Assembly (NCBI GenBank): GCA_963803775.1
Contig: CAWDNS010000003.1
Location: 1-64,000 of the forward strand
DNA length: 64,000 nt
Origin: JABCZH01 sp963803775
GTDB lineage: Bacteria; Acidobacteriota; Terriglobia; Terriglobales; Acidobacteriaceae
Direction: 5' to 3'
Every line of letters begins with the position of its first letter. The first letter of the stretch is position 1. Below are positions 28,061 through 36,816 of the stretch, one piece after another. Below the pieces are notes generated by a model that saw only the letters and a program-made list of their open reading frames with translations, searched no databases and had not been told where the DNA came from. The position numbers were made by a program, and so were the translations under genes.

Positions 28061-28798
28061 ATGCGTTGCAGATTGCTTCTTGTGCCCGCCGCTTTGTGTT
28101 TGAGCCTTTTGTCCTCCGCACAAACCGCCGACGAACTGGTCGCGAAGAACATCAAGGCCAAAGGTGGAATGGACAAGATCAAAGGCGTCAAGACGATGCG
28201 CATGACCGGTAAAGCCCTACTTCCGGGCGGATTCGTCGGCACCGTGACCCAGGAAAACTCGCGCCCCAACCAGGTAAGGGAGACTTTTTCGCTGCAAAGC
28301 ATGACTGCGGTGCAGGCCTACGATGGCACCACGGGCTGGCAGATTCAGCCCTTTGGCGGACGCAAAGACCCGCAACTCATGGGCGAAGACGACTTGCGCG
28401 ATCTTCTGATCGATTCCGACTTCGATGGCCCTATGGTGAACTATAAGGAAAAAGGCAACACGGTCGAATATTTGGGCCGCGATGTTGTGGACGGCGATGA
28501 CGCGCTTCGCCTCAAAGTCACGCTCAAGAATGGCGACATCCTTTATTACTACCTCGACCCGGATACTTACCTCGAAATCCGCCGCGAGACCCAGGAGTTC
28601 ATCCGCGGATCGGTGCGGGAAAGCGCCAGCGAAATGGGTTCCTACAAGCCGGTTGCCGGCGTCATGTACCCGTTTTCCATCGCGACGGGGCCTAAGAACG
28701 ATCCTACTCAATGGCAAACGACCAGTGTCGAAAAGATTGAAGTCAACGTGCCGCTGGAAAATTCAGAGTTCGCGGTTCCAGCTTCGCTGAAAAAATGA
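28061..28798 (+). CDS. Exported LolA-like / outer-membrane lipoprotein-sorting-like protein
   Basis: About 245 residues from ATG 28061, which follows GGAG by five bases and opens directly into a signal peptide (MRCRLLLVPAALCLSLLSSAQT). An alternative GTG at 28013 also has AGGAG upstream but would place 16 residues before the signal. The mature protein has a repeated beta-strand pattern (AKGGMDKIKGVKTMRMTGKA, AYDGTTGWQIQPFGG, YLGRDVVDGDDALRLKVTLKNGD, YYYLDPDTYLEIRRE) typical of LolA/LppX-like half-barrels that carry hydrophobic ligands. No lipobox is evident. It precedes the large propeller gene by 64 bases on the same strand. Confidence 0.75.
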   Translation: MRCRLLLVPAALCLSLLSSAQTADELVAKNIKAKGGMDKIKGVKTMRMTGKALLPGGFVGTVTQENSRPNQVRETFSLQSMTAVQAYDGTTGWQIQPFGGRKDPQLMGEDDLRDLLIDSDFDGPMVNYKEKGNTVEYLGRDVVDGDDALRLKVTLKNGDILYYYLDPDTYLEIRRETQEFIRGSVRESASEMGSYKPVAGVMYPFSIATGPKNDPTQWQTTSVEKIEVNVPLENSEFAVPASLKK

Positions 28799-28862
28799 CG
28801 GAGTCGAAACACCGCGCCGGAACTATGCTCATGATTTCTTGTCACATTCAAGAGGACTCTCA

Positions 28863-31800
28863 ATGACTGCTCATGTCACACGCGGTTCCCGCTGGTTCAA
28901 AAGACTACTTCTACCCGCCATGGCGTTGCTGTTATGTGGCCCCGGCGCGGCCCAGCAGGCTATCAAGTTTGACTCGGCCACCATTTCCGGTTTGCCGATT
29001 CGCAACATTGGCTCCGCTGCCATGAGCGGACGCATCGCGGCCGTGGATGCAATCGAGAAAAATGGGCGCGTAACCGTATTCATTGGCGCGGCTAGCGGCG
29101 GAGTATGGAAGTCGATCAATGGCGGCACGACATTCAGGCCAGTTTTCGACCGTCAGCCGGTGCAATCGATCGGCGCTGTCACCATTGATCAAACCAACCC
29201 CGACACCGTTTGGGTGGGCACGGGCGAAAGCTGGACCCGAAATAGCGTCTCCGTTGGCAATGGCATTTACAAGTCCACCGATGGCGGCGAGAACTGGACC
29301 AACGTCGGCTTGCAAGATTCCGAGCATATCGCGAAGATTCTGGTCGATCCCAAGGACAGCAATGTTGTTCTCGCCTGCGCCACTGGCCATCTCTGGAACG
29401 ACAATGACGAGCGCGGCGTTTACAAGACCACGGATGGCGGTAAGACCTGGACGAAAGTTCTGGCCGGTGCCAATGGTTCCACCGGATGTGGCATGCTGGC
29501 CAGAAGTTCCCAGGAACCCAACACCATATTCGCTGACATGTGGGACTTCCGGCGCCAAGGCTGGACTTTCCGCTCGGGCGGCCCCGGCAGCGGGCTGTTC
29601 AAATCTACCGACGGCGGCAACACCTGGATCGAACTGACCACCAGCAATGCCAAGGGCCTTCCTGACAAGCCTTATGGAAGAATCGCCGTGGCAGTTGCGC
29701 CCTCCAAGCCGCAAGTGGTCTACGCGATGATCGAGTCGAAGAAGAGCGCTTTGTTTCGTTCCAATGATGGCGGCGCAAGCTGGAACAAGCTCGATGCCAG
29801 CCAGTACATGGTCTGGCGTCCTTTTTATTTCGGCAACCTGATTGTCGATCCCAAAAATGAAGACAAAGTTTTCAAAGTTGATCTGGGCCTGTTGCTGAGC
29901 GTAAACGGCGGCCAGAGCTTCAGCTTCGTGGCCAATGCCCACGGTGATTTCCACGATGTTTGGATCAATCCCAAGAATCCCAACATGGTTTTTGCCGGAG
30001 ACGATGGCGGCCTGTGGCGCAGTGAAGACGGAGGCACACGCTGGAAGCACCAGCTCAATCTGCCGGTTTCGCAGTTTTACCACGTGAGCGTGGACAACGC
30101 GAACCCATACCACGTGTATGGCGGCTTGCAGGACAACAGCGTATGGGTGGCGGACTCGTCCTACCCGGGAGGTGTGAGCAATTCACGTTGGGAGAACATC
30201 TATGGCGGCGACGGCTTCTGGGCTTTCGAGGATCCTGCCGACCCCAATTACATTTATGCCGAGTCGCAGGGCGGTGAAATCGGCCGCATCAATCGCCACA
30301 CCCTGGAATCTCGCAGCATCAAACCCTTTCCGAATTACAACGAAAAGAAGCTGCGATTCAATTGGAACACACCCATGCACATGAGTCCCAACGAAAAAGG
30401 GACAATCTACATCGGAGCGCAGTTCCTTTTTCGCTCGCGCGATCACGGGCAATCATGGGAGCGTATTTCTCCCGACTTGACCACCAATGATCCGGAGAAA
30501 CAGAAGCAGGAGGAATCGGGAGGAGTGACGGTCGATAACTCCTTTGCGGAAATGCACACCTCCATCTATTCCATTTCAGAATCGCCAAAGAATGGTCAGA
30601 TCATCTGGGTGGGGACCGACGATGGCAACCTGCAAATCACCCGTGATGGCGCAAAGACCTGGACGAATGTCGTGGAAAACGTTCAGGGGTTGCCTAAGAA
30701 TTCCTGGGTTTCAACGGTATCAGCCAGCCGTTATGACGAAGCTACCGCGTACGCCACCTTCGATCGCCACACTTTCGGCGACATGAAGTCTTACGCCTAC
30801 AAGACATCCGACTACGGCAAGACATGGACCTCGCTGAACGTTCAGGAAAATGGCGCGGTTGGCTACGCTCATGTGATCAAAGAAGACAGCGTCGATCCCA
30901 ACCTGCTCTTTTTGGGCACCGAGATGGGGCTTTGGATTTCCTATGATGGGGGAACGCATTGGGCGCAGTACAAGGCCACTAATTTCCCCTCCGTACCCGT
31001 CGATGACATGGTGGTGCAGGCGCGAGACTCTGATCTGGTGTTGGCCACCCACGGGCGCGGCATCTGGATCATTGACGACATCTCTCCGCTGCGCGCGCTC
31101 ACTCCTGACTTGATGGCCAAAGACGCGGTATTGCTCGAAGGCCGTCCAGGGATTCAGTACTTCCAGGCGAATGGCGGCTGGGCGGAGGGCGACGAGACTT
31201 TCAACGGTCCCAGCCGGCCCGGAGATGCATTCATCACCTACTACCAGAAGAGCCGGCACATCTTTGGTGACTTAAAGATTGAAATCCTTGATCAGGATGG
31301 CAAGTTGGTGGACACGGTTCCGGGGAGCAAACATCGCGGCATTAACCGGGCAACCTGGTCGATGCGCCTGAAACCACCCACAGTGCCTCCCGCGGCGAGC
31401 GCTTTGTTTGCCGCGGCTCAGGGAGTGCGCGTAATGCCTGGCACCTACACGATCAAGATGACGAAAGGTGACAAGGTATATACCGCACCGCTGCACGTTG
31501 TGCTTGATCCCCGCGCCACCTACACCGTCGAAGATCGCCAGGAACAGTACGACCTGGTGGTTCAGTTAGGCAAGACGATGGGCCACATGACCTACGGGGT
31601 AGCCGCGATCGAGGGAGTGCGCGATGCCGCGACCGCCGATGCCTCCAAGCTCCCGGCGAAGGATGCTCTCCGCACGCGACTGGAGCATCTTGCAGAACAG
31701 TCGGGAGAATTGCGTTCCAGGATTGTGGCCACAAAAGAGGGCGGCGCGATCACCGGTGAAGAACGGATCCGTGAGCACCTCGGCGAGGTATACGGCGACG

Positions 31801-32048
31801 TGAACGGTTACGAAGGCCGGCCAACCGCGGATCAGACTGCGCGCGCTGCTTCACTCGCAAAGGAACTGGATGACGTCATAACGGACTTCCGTAAACTCAC
31901 GGACAAAGAGCTAGCCGCAATCAACGCCGATCTGAAAAAGAAGAAGATGGAAATCATCTCCGTGCTGAACGAATCCGATTGGCAAAAGCAGCAAGACAGC
32001 GGGTCTGGAGCGAAGCCCCAAACCGCAGTATTCCGGGAAGTCGACTAG
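28863..32048 (+). CDS. Secreted sortilin/VPS10-like beta-propeller protein
   Basis: About 1061 residues. ATG 28863 follows AGAGGA and leads into a signal peptide ending GAAQQA. Between residues 60 and 730 at least ten Asp-box-type repeats appear (SINGGTTF, STDGGENW, TTDGGKTW, STDGGNTW, SNDGGASW, SEDGGTRW, SRDHGQSW, TRDGAKTW, TSDYGKTW, SYDGGTHW), so the core is probably a ten-bladed or double propeller as in VPS10/sortilin and xyloglucanase-type glycosidases. The C-terminal ~250 residues contain a beta sandwich (KIEILDQDGKLVDTVPG) and helices. Catalytic residues of glycoside hydrolases cannot be assigned. Such proteins are common and exported in acidobacteria; binding of glycans or proteins is likely. 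Confidence 0.85.
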   Translation: MTAHVTRGSRWFKRLLLPAMALLLCGPGAAQQAIKFDSATISGLPIRNIGSAAMSGRIAAVDAIEKNGRVTVFIGAASGGVWKSINGGTTFRPVFDRQPVQSIGAVTIDQTNPDTVWVGTGESWTRNSVSVGNGIYKSTDGGENWTNVGLQDSEHIAKILVDPKDSNVVLACATGHLWNDNDERGVYKTTDGGKTWTKVLAGANGSTGCGMLARSSQEPNTIFADMWDFRRQGWTFRSGGPGSGLFKSTDGGNTWIELTTSNAKGLPDKPYGRIAVAVAPSKPQVVYAMIESKKSALFRSNDGGASWNKLDASQYMVWRPFYFGNLIVDPKNEDKVFKVDLGLLLSVNGGQSFSFVANAHGDFHDVWINPKNPNMVFAGDDGGLWRSEDGGTRWKHQLNLPVSQFYHVSVDNANPYHVYGGLQDNSVWVADSSYPGGVSNSRWENIYGGDGFWAFEDPADPNYIYAESQGGEIGRINRHTLESRSIKPFPNYNEKKLRFNWNTPMHMSPNEKGTIYIGAQFLFRSRDHGQSWERISPDLTTNDPEKQKQEESGGVTVDNSFAEMHTSIYSISESPKNGQIIWVGTDDGNLQITRDGAKTWTNVVENVQGLPKNSWVSTVSASRYDEATAYATFDRHTFGDMKSYAYKTSDYGKTWTSLNVQENGAVGYAHVIKEDSVDPNLLFLGTEMGLWISYDGGTHWAQYKATNFPSVPVDDMVVQARDSDLVLATHGRGIWIIDDISPLRALTPDLMAKDAVLLEGRPGIQYFQANGGWAEGDETFNGPSRPGDAFITYYQKSRHIFGDLKIEILDQDGKLVDTVPGSKHRGINRATWSMRLKPPTVPPAASALFAAAQGVRVMPGTYTIKMTKGDKVYTAPLHVVLDPRATYTVEDRQEQYDLVVQLGKTMGHMTYGVAAIEGVRDAATADASKLPAKDALRTRLEHLAEQSGELRSRIVATKEGGAITGEERIREHLGEVYGDVNGYEGRPTADQTARAASLAKELDDVITDFRKLTDKELAAINADLKKKKMEIISVLNESDWQKQQDSGSGAKPQTAVFREVD

Positions 32049-32119
32049 TTCGTGGCACTTGGCTTCGTCGCCGGCTTTCAGGCGGGCAACCCGCTTGCCA
32101 ATGGCGCTATCTCCATCGA

Positions 32120-34780
32120 TCAGTGAGCCGCCGTCCCACCCGCGGACGCGCCGCCCTGGTTCTGCAACCACAACGTCAGTTGACCAGATTGATCGGTCTT
32201 CATCGCGATACAGTTATTGATGCGTTCCATCGATTGCCGTAGAGTCCGCTCCGCCGCAGACGATGGATGTGTTGCAAAGAATTCCTGAACCTGATCTTTC
32301 ATGGCAGAATCGCAGAAGCCACCGACATTGCCTTGGACTTGTGCGCTGGCGAAGGGCCCGCCGGCCTTTACCACCTCGTCCCAATGAGAACGGACAAACT
32401 CCCAAGCGAGTTTTTGGCCATCAGGATGGCCCATGACGTTGCCGATCAATCCTAAGCTGTCCTGAGAACGCACTTCTGATGAAATAGCGAAGTCCAACGT
32501 GCGCTTTATGAGGTGGGAATCGCTGAAATCCGACAGGGTATAGAAGTAAAGATAGTATTGCTCCGGCGTCTTCGAGCCCTTCATTGCCGCCATGACCTTG
32601 TCGTAGAAATCTGGGCCGCTGTTGGATGCGGCTATCCCAAATGCAGCGTTAGCCAAGTCACTCTGTACTGAACCCGGATCCTGCAACGCCCGATCTGCCA
32701 GCTTCTGGGCCTCGGCGATAGCTTCAGCTTCGTGTCCCTGACCTCCAAGCGCATTGAGCAGAAGTGGCCGCAGATTCTTGGCATCTTCGCTCTCGCCGGG
32801 CTTTGGGTCCCAGCCAATTCTCTTGGCCACCGGGTTCAGGGTATTCCGAACCCAGAGCTGATAACCTGGTCGGTCGTCGTCCGTCACGATGTTGCGCCCA
32901 ATGGTGTTTAGCTGGCCAAGCACCAGTGCCATAACCGCGGTGACAGGTTCGGTCTTGACGCCCTCCGCGAGAGTCAGATAATCGCCCACCGGCTGCCGCC
33001 CCACGCGAACCGATGCCCAAGTGTCGATGAGCAACAGCAGGCGCTCCTGAGGAGTAAGCACAGCCTCAGCATCATGTGCCAGAGCGCGGACTGCTTCGGG
33101 CTCGTACGCGGTGCGATAATAACCAGTGCCGCCGGCGTTGCCCAACACCCAGGCTGAGCAGCCCGGAATAGTAAAACTCTCTTCCCGTTTGGTAAGCAAT
33201 TCACATTGTTGCGGGCTCGGTGCGGAGCCTGATGCCGGTCCAGACTTCAGGCAAACTGGCACTTGCCACAACTGATCGTTAGCGGCGTCGAGCTTTGTCC
33301 GGTCGTAAAAGTACCGCTGTTGCTTCATGGAAACCATGGTCGAATTGCCAGTGCATTGCGCCTTGAGGCTCACCATTGGAACCCCAGGCTGCTTGACGAA
33401 CGTCGCCATAATCTGATCCACCGGCTTCTTCGACACCTGGGCCAGCGTGAGCCAGAAATCCTCCGCGGTGGCGTTGCCATAAGCATGACGCTTTAAGTAT
33501 TCATTGACACCGGCACGAAAAGTTTCCGGCCCAATGTAGGCTTCAATCATGCGTAACACAGCCGCAGCTTTGCCGTAGGCAATGCCGTCGAACAATTCCT
33601 GGATCTGTCCGGGAGTTTCAACCGGCTGGTGAATAGCGCGAGTACTGGCCAGCGAATCGATGTTCAGCGCTCCAACAGTGGTAAGAATGTCTCCGCGGCT
33701 GACTTCGTCAAGACCGACATGCCAGTCCGGTTTCCAGGCGTCAACCGGCTTCCCTTCCATCCAGGTAGCAAAGCCTTCGTTGAGCCAGACGTCGTCCCAC
33801 CAACTCATGGTGACCAGATCGCCAAACCACTGGTGTGCGATCTCGTGAGTCACGGTGATGGCAACATTCTTCTCCTGGGCCAGGGACACGTGTTGTTCAT
33901 CCACTTGGAGTTCGGCCTCGCGCGAAGTAATGAAGCCGATGTTTTCCATGGCGCCCGCGGAGAAGTCGGGCAGTGCGATCCAGTCCAGTTTGCCGTAGGG
34001 ATACTTGATACCAAAATAACGGTTGTAGTACGCCAAAGAATATTCGGTAGCTTGCAATGCAAACCTGCCCAGTTCCTTCTTGCCCGGCATGCTGTAGATC
34101 CGGATTGGGATCCCTTCCACTTCACCCTCGATATATTCAAAGTTTCCTACCGCAATCGCCGCCAGGTACGACGACATCTTCTGTGAAGTGGCGAAGCTCA
34201 CGGTGTGCTTTTCACCAGGTCCCGGAACATCGGAAATCATCTTGGCATTCGAGATCGCGATCAGCCCCTTGTCTGCAACCACGGTAATGTCGAAAGTGGC
34301 TTTGTAGGCGGGTTCGTCGAAACATGGGAATGCACGGCGGGCGTCGGTGGCCTCGAGCTGCGTTACGGCATACTTATGTCCCTGCGCATCCTTCCCCAGG
34401 TAGAAGCCGCGTAGTTGGTCGTTCAGAATGCCAACATACCTGATGTTCAGCGTGACCGGACCCGGCTGCAGTTCCTGCCCTACCGCAAAGGTCACCATTT
34501 CTTTGTCTTTATCGAAGGTGACGGTGGGGGTTTGGGTCACTCCGCTGCTGACCACGGAAGCTTGATTGATTTCGATGTCCGCCGAGTTTAGGACGATTTG
34601 CGAACTCGGCTTAAGCACCTGAATCGTTATGACTTCCTCGCCGGCAAAATTATTCTTGTCGAAATCTGGAGTGAAGGTCAGTTTGTAGTTCTCGGGGACG
34701 GCAGTTTCCGGGAGGCGCTGGGCCACGGCGAACGAAGCCAGTAGCAGGACACACAGGCAGGACGACAATTGTTTTTTCAT
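32120..34780 (-). CDS. Exported M1 family aminopeptidase
   Basis: 886 residues from ATG 34780 with a signal peptide (MKKQLSSCLCVLLLASFAVA). The catalytic domain has GAMENIGFIT (substrate N-terminus recognition) and HEIAHQWFGDLV with the zinc-binding HExxH and a downstream Glu (NEGFATWMEG). The C-terminal helical domain (residues 550-880) is the ERAP1-like type, ending in a short Gly/Ala-rich tail. M1 enzymes remove N-terminal residues from peptides. Export fits peptide use outside the cytoplasm, along with the M24 peptidase and the amidohydrolase. The frame is open for 84 further codons upstream of the signal peptide, which look non-coding. Confidence 0.93.
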   Translation of the reverse strand: MKKQLSSCLCVLLLASFAVAQRLPETAVPENYKLTFTPDFDKNNFAGEEVITIQVLKPSSQIVLNSADIEINQASVVSSGVTQTPTVTFDKDKEMVTFAVGQELQPGPVTLNIRYVGILNDQLRGFYLGKDAQGHKYAVTQLEATDARRAFPCFDEPAYKATFDITVVADKGLIAISNAKMISDVPGPGEKHTVSFATSQKMSSYLAAIAVGNFEYIEGEVEGIPIRIYSMPGKKELGRFALQATEYSLAYYNRYFGIKYPYGKLDWIALPDFSAGAMENIGFITSREAELQVDEQHVSLAQEKNVAITVTHEIAHQWFGDLVTMSWWDDVWLNEGFATWMEGKPVDAWKPDWHVGLDEVSRGDILTTVGALNIDSLASTRAIHQPVETPGQIQELFDGIAYGKAAAVLRMIEAYIGPETFRAGVNEYLKRHAYGNATAEDFWLTLAQVSKKPVDQIMATFVKQPGVPMVSLKAQCTGNSTMVSMKQQRYFYDRTKLDAANDQLWQVPVCLKSGPASGSAPSPQQCELLTKREESFTIPGCSAWVLGNAGGTGYYRTAYEPEAVRALAHDAEAVLTPQERLLLLIDTWASVRVGRQPVGDYLTLAEGVKTEPVTAVMALVLGQLNTIGRNIVTDDDRPGYQLWVRNTLNPVAKRIGWDPKPGESEDAKNLRPLLLNALGGQGHEAEAIAEAQKLADRALQDPGSVQSDLANAAFGIAASNSGPDFYDKVMAAMKGSKTPEQYYLYFYTLSDFSDSHLIKRTLDFAISSEVRSQDSLGLIGNVMGHPDGQKLAWEFVRSHWDEVVKAGGPFASAQVQGNVGGFCDSAMKDQVQEFFATHPSSAAERTLRQSMERINNCIAMKTDQSGQLTLWLQNQGGASAGGTAAH

Positions 34781-35033
34781 GTAAGGGCTCACGAATCCAG
34801 GGTGGTACAAACGCGAACGAACGTGTGCTTTAAGAATACCAGTCTTAGACTCGGAACTTCGGCAATCGTAAGCAAGGGTAAAGCCAGTTGTAGTGTCGCC
34901 CTCGTCGTCCTGGGGGATGTTGGCCCACATAACAACAGGATTTTGTGTTGTCCAGAGCGATAAAGGCGAATTCAATTGAGAAACGACGGTCGAGTGCCTC
35001 ATGCCAAGCGACGGGCCGGCCTTCAATAACAAA
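34781..35033. other. Gap upstream of the M1 peptidase gene, no gene seen
   Basis: The stretch between the M1 peptidase start and the aldehyde dehydrogenase end (34781-35093) holds no convincing gene. It contains the M1 promoter region (not resolved) and the hairpin at 35034-35070. The in-frame extension of the M1 gene has no conserved character. Confidence 0.5.
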
Positions 35034-35070
35034 GCGGCTGGAAGGGCCCGATTGTTCCCATCCCAGCCGC
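35034..35070 (-). terminator. Rho-independent-like hairpin after the aldehyde dehydrogenase gene
   Basis: GCGGCTGG (35034-35041) pairs with CCAGCCGC (35063-35070) around a 21-base loop. Reading on the minus strand it follows the dehydrogenase stop by about 25 bases and is followed by CTTTGTTATTG, a modest T-rich tail. The loop is long, so termination strength is uncertain. Confidence 0.45.
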
Positions 35071-35093
35071 CACTTTGAATCCCTGACTTCAGC

Positions 35094-36599
35094 CTACATT
35101 GCGCTGCAAACTGCTTTCACTTCGGTGTACTGCTCAAGCACTTCGTGACCCATCTCGCGGCCCCATCCGGACTGCTTGTAGCCGCCGAAGGGCAGCGCCG
35201 CATCGAAAATGTTGTAGCAGTTGATCCACACCGTACCCGCGCGCAGATCAGCCGCCAGGCGATTGGCCTTTTGGATGTCGCGAGTCCAAATGCCTGCCGC
35301 CAGGCCATAGGCTGAGTTGTTAGCTTGCGAGACCAACTCGTCGGGATCTTCGAACGGGATGGCGGTCACCACGGGTCCAAAGATTTCCTCCTGCACGACC
35401 TTCATCTTTTCGTTGGTATTCACCAGCACAGTCGGCTCTACAAAATAACCCTTGTCCCCGACCCGGTGTCCACCGATGACTGCTTTTGCCCCCTGGGAGA
35501 ATCCGGATTCGAGATAACCGCAAACCCGGTCCAGTTGCTCCTTGGAAACCAGCGGGCCCATGTCAATGGCGGGATCAAACCCATGCCCAACCTTGATCTG
35601 CGAGGCCTTGTCCGCCACACCGTCCACCACTTTGTCGAAGACTTTCTTTTCGACGAACAATCGCGAACCAGCACAGCAGCACTGGCCGTGATTGAAGAAG
35701 ATGGCACTGGCCGCGCCGGCGATGGCAGCATCCAGATCCACGTCCGCGAAGACTATATTGGGTGACTTGCCACCCAACTCAAGCGAAACCTTCTTCAAGT
35801 TCCCAGCCGCCGCCTGCAGAATCAGTTTGCCAACTTCGGTAGATCCGGTGAAAGCGACTTTGTCCACGTCAGGATGCGCAGCCAGCGCAGATCCAGCCGT
35901 CTCGCCGTAACCGGGGATGATGTTGACTACGCCGTCCGGAAAGCCCGCTTGCTGAATCAGTTCACCGAGGCGAAGCGCAGTGAGTGGCGTCTGCTCGGCC
36001 GGTTTCAAGACCACAGTATTTCCAGTAGCCAGCGCCGGACCCAGCTTCCAGGCCGCCATCAACAGTGGGAAATTCCAGGGAATGATCTGGCCGACGACAC
36101 CGACCGGCTCTCGTAGCGTATAAGCCAGGTAACGAGCGCCGGGCGTGTAAGGAACAGAAATCGGAATGGTGTTGCCTTCGATCTTGGTTGCCCAACCCGC
36201 CATGTAGCGGAACAGGTCCGCGGCCAACGGAATATCCGCAACCCGCGCAACCGTGAGAGGCTTGCCGTTGTCCAGACTCTCAAGTTCAGCAAACTCTTCC
36301 AGATTATCTTCCAGCAGGTCTCCCAATTTCCAAATGAGCTTACCGCGTTCCGACGCAGTCATCCTGCGCCACGGTCCTTTCTCAAACGCAGTGCGCGCTG
36401 CTATGACAGCGCGGTTGATATCTTCGCGATCGCCCTCGGCGATCTGCGCCATAATTTCTCCAGTCGCGGGGTTATAGGTGGGGAAGGTCTTGCCGGAGGC
36501 CGAATCCACCCACTTGCCGTTGATCAGCATCTTGTGCTTTCTGGAAACAAAACTGGTGACTCTTGCTTCCGGTGGAACGATCTTCAAAGCTGTTGCCAT
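35094..36599 (-). CDS. NAD(P)-dependent aldehyde dehydrogenase
   Basis: 501 residues, start preceded by GGAGGGAATCCT. The class 1/2 aldehyde dehydrogenase pattern is complete: IIPWNFPLLMAAWKLGPALATGNTVVLKPAEQTP for cofactor binding, FTGSTEVGK, SLELGGKSPNIV with the catalytic Glu, GQCCCAGSR with the catalytic Cys (three adjacent cysteines), EEIFGPV and FGGYKQSGWGRE. It oxidises aldehydes to acids, with broad substrate range likely (betaine, acetaldehyde or phenylacetaldehyde type). The N-terminal extension of about 20 residues before MLINGKWVDS is short and charged. It stands alone between two minus-strand genes. Confidence 0.93.
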   Translation of the reverse strand: MATALKIVPPEARVTSFVSRKHKMLINGKWVDSASGKTFPTYNPATGEIMAQIAEGDREDINRAVIAARTAFEKGPWRRMTASERGKLIWKLGDLLEDNLEEFAELESLDNGKPLTVARVADIPLAADLFRYMAGWATKIEGNTIPISVPYTPGARYLAYTLREPVGVVGQIIPWNFPLLMAAWKLGPALATGNTVVLKPAEQTPLTALRLGELIQQAGFPDGVVNIIPGYGETAGSALAAHPDVDKVAFTGSTEVGKLILQAAAGNLKKVSLELGGKSPNIVFADVDLDAAIAGAASAIFFNHGQCCCAGSRLFVEKKVFDKVVDGVADKASQIKVGHGFDPAIDMGPLVSKEQLDRVCGYLESGFSQGAKAVIGGHRVGDKGYFVEPTVLVNTNEKMKVVQEEIFGPVVTAIPFEDPDELVSQANNSAYGLAAGIWTRDIQKANRLAADLRAGTVWINCYNIFDAALPFGGYKQSGWGREMGHEVLEQYTEVKAVCSAM

Positions 36600-36816
36600 A
36601 GGATTCCCTCCATTACGTTAATCGGCGAAGGCCCACATTGTAGCTCTTTTGGACGGTTGTCGCCTGTGGTTTATTGGGCGGTGGTGCGGGTTCAACGCAG
36701 GGGAGTGGGCCCGTTACGCTCCAACCGACAATAACGCACCTGTTGAGGTAGTGGGTGGAGGTTTGCCTGGGAACGTAGGACTCAGCAGCGGTAGTTTGTA
36801 TAACCAGGCAGTGCCG

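Noticed and set aside
28932..30113. 393-codon open frame opposite the large propeller gene
   Set aside because: The plus-strand frame carries ten Asp-box repeats; this antisense frame has no family character.
34781..35032. N-terminal extension of the M1 peptidase by 84 codons
   Set aside because: The signal peptide starts at 34780; the upstream residues lack family similarity and a ribosome site.
36600..36816. Possible small plus-strand gene between aldehyde dehydrogenase and the sensor kinase
   Set aside because: The only open frame continues into the antisense of the kinase and has no ribosome site or domain.
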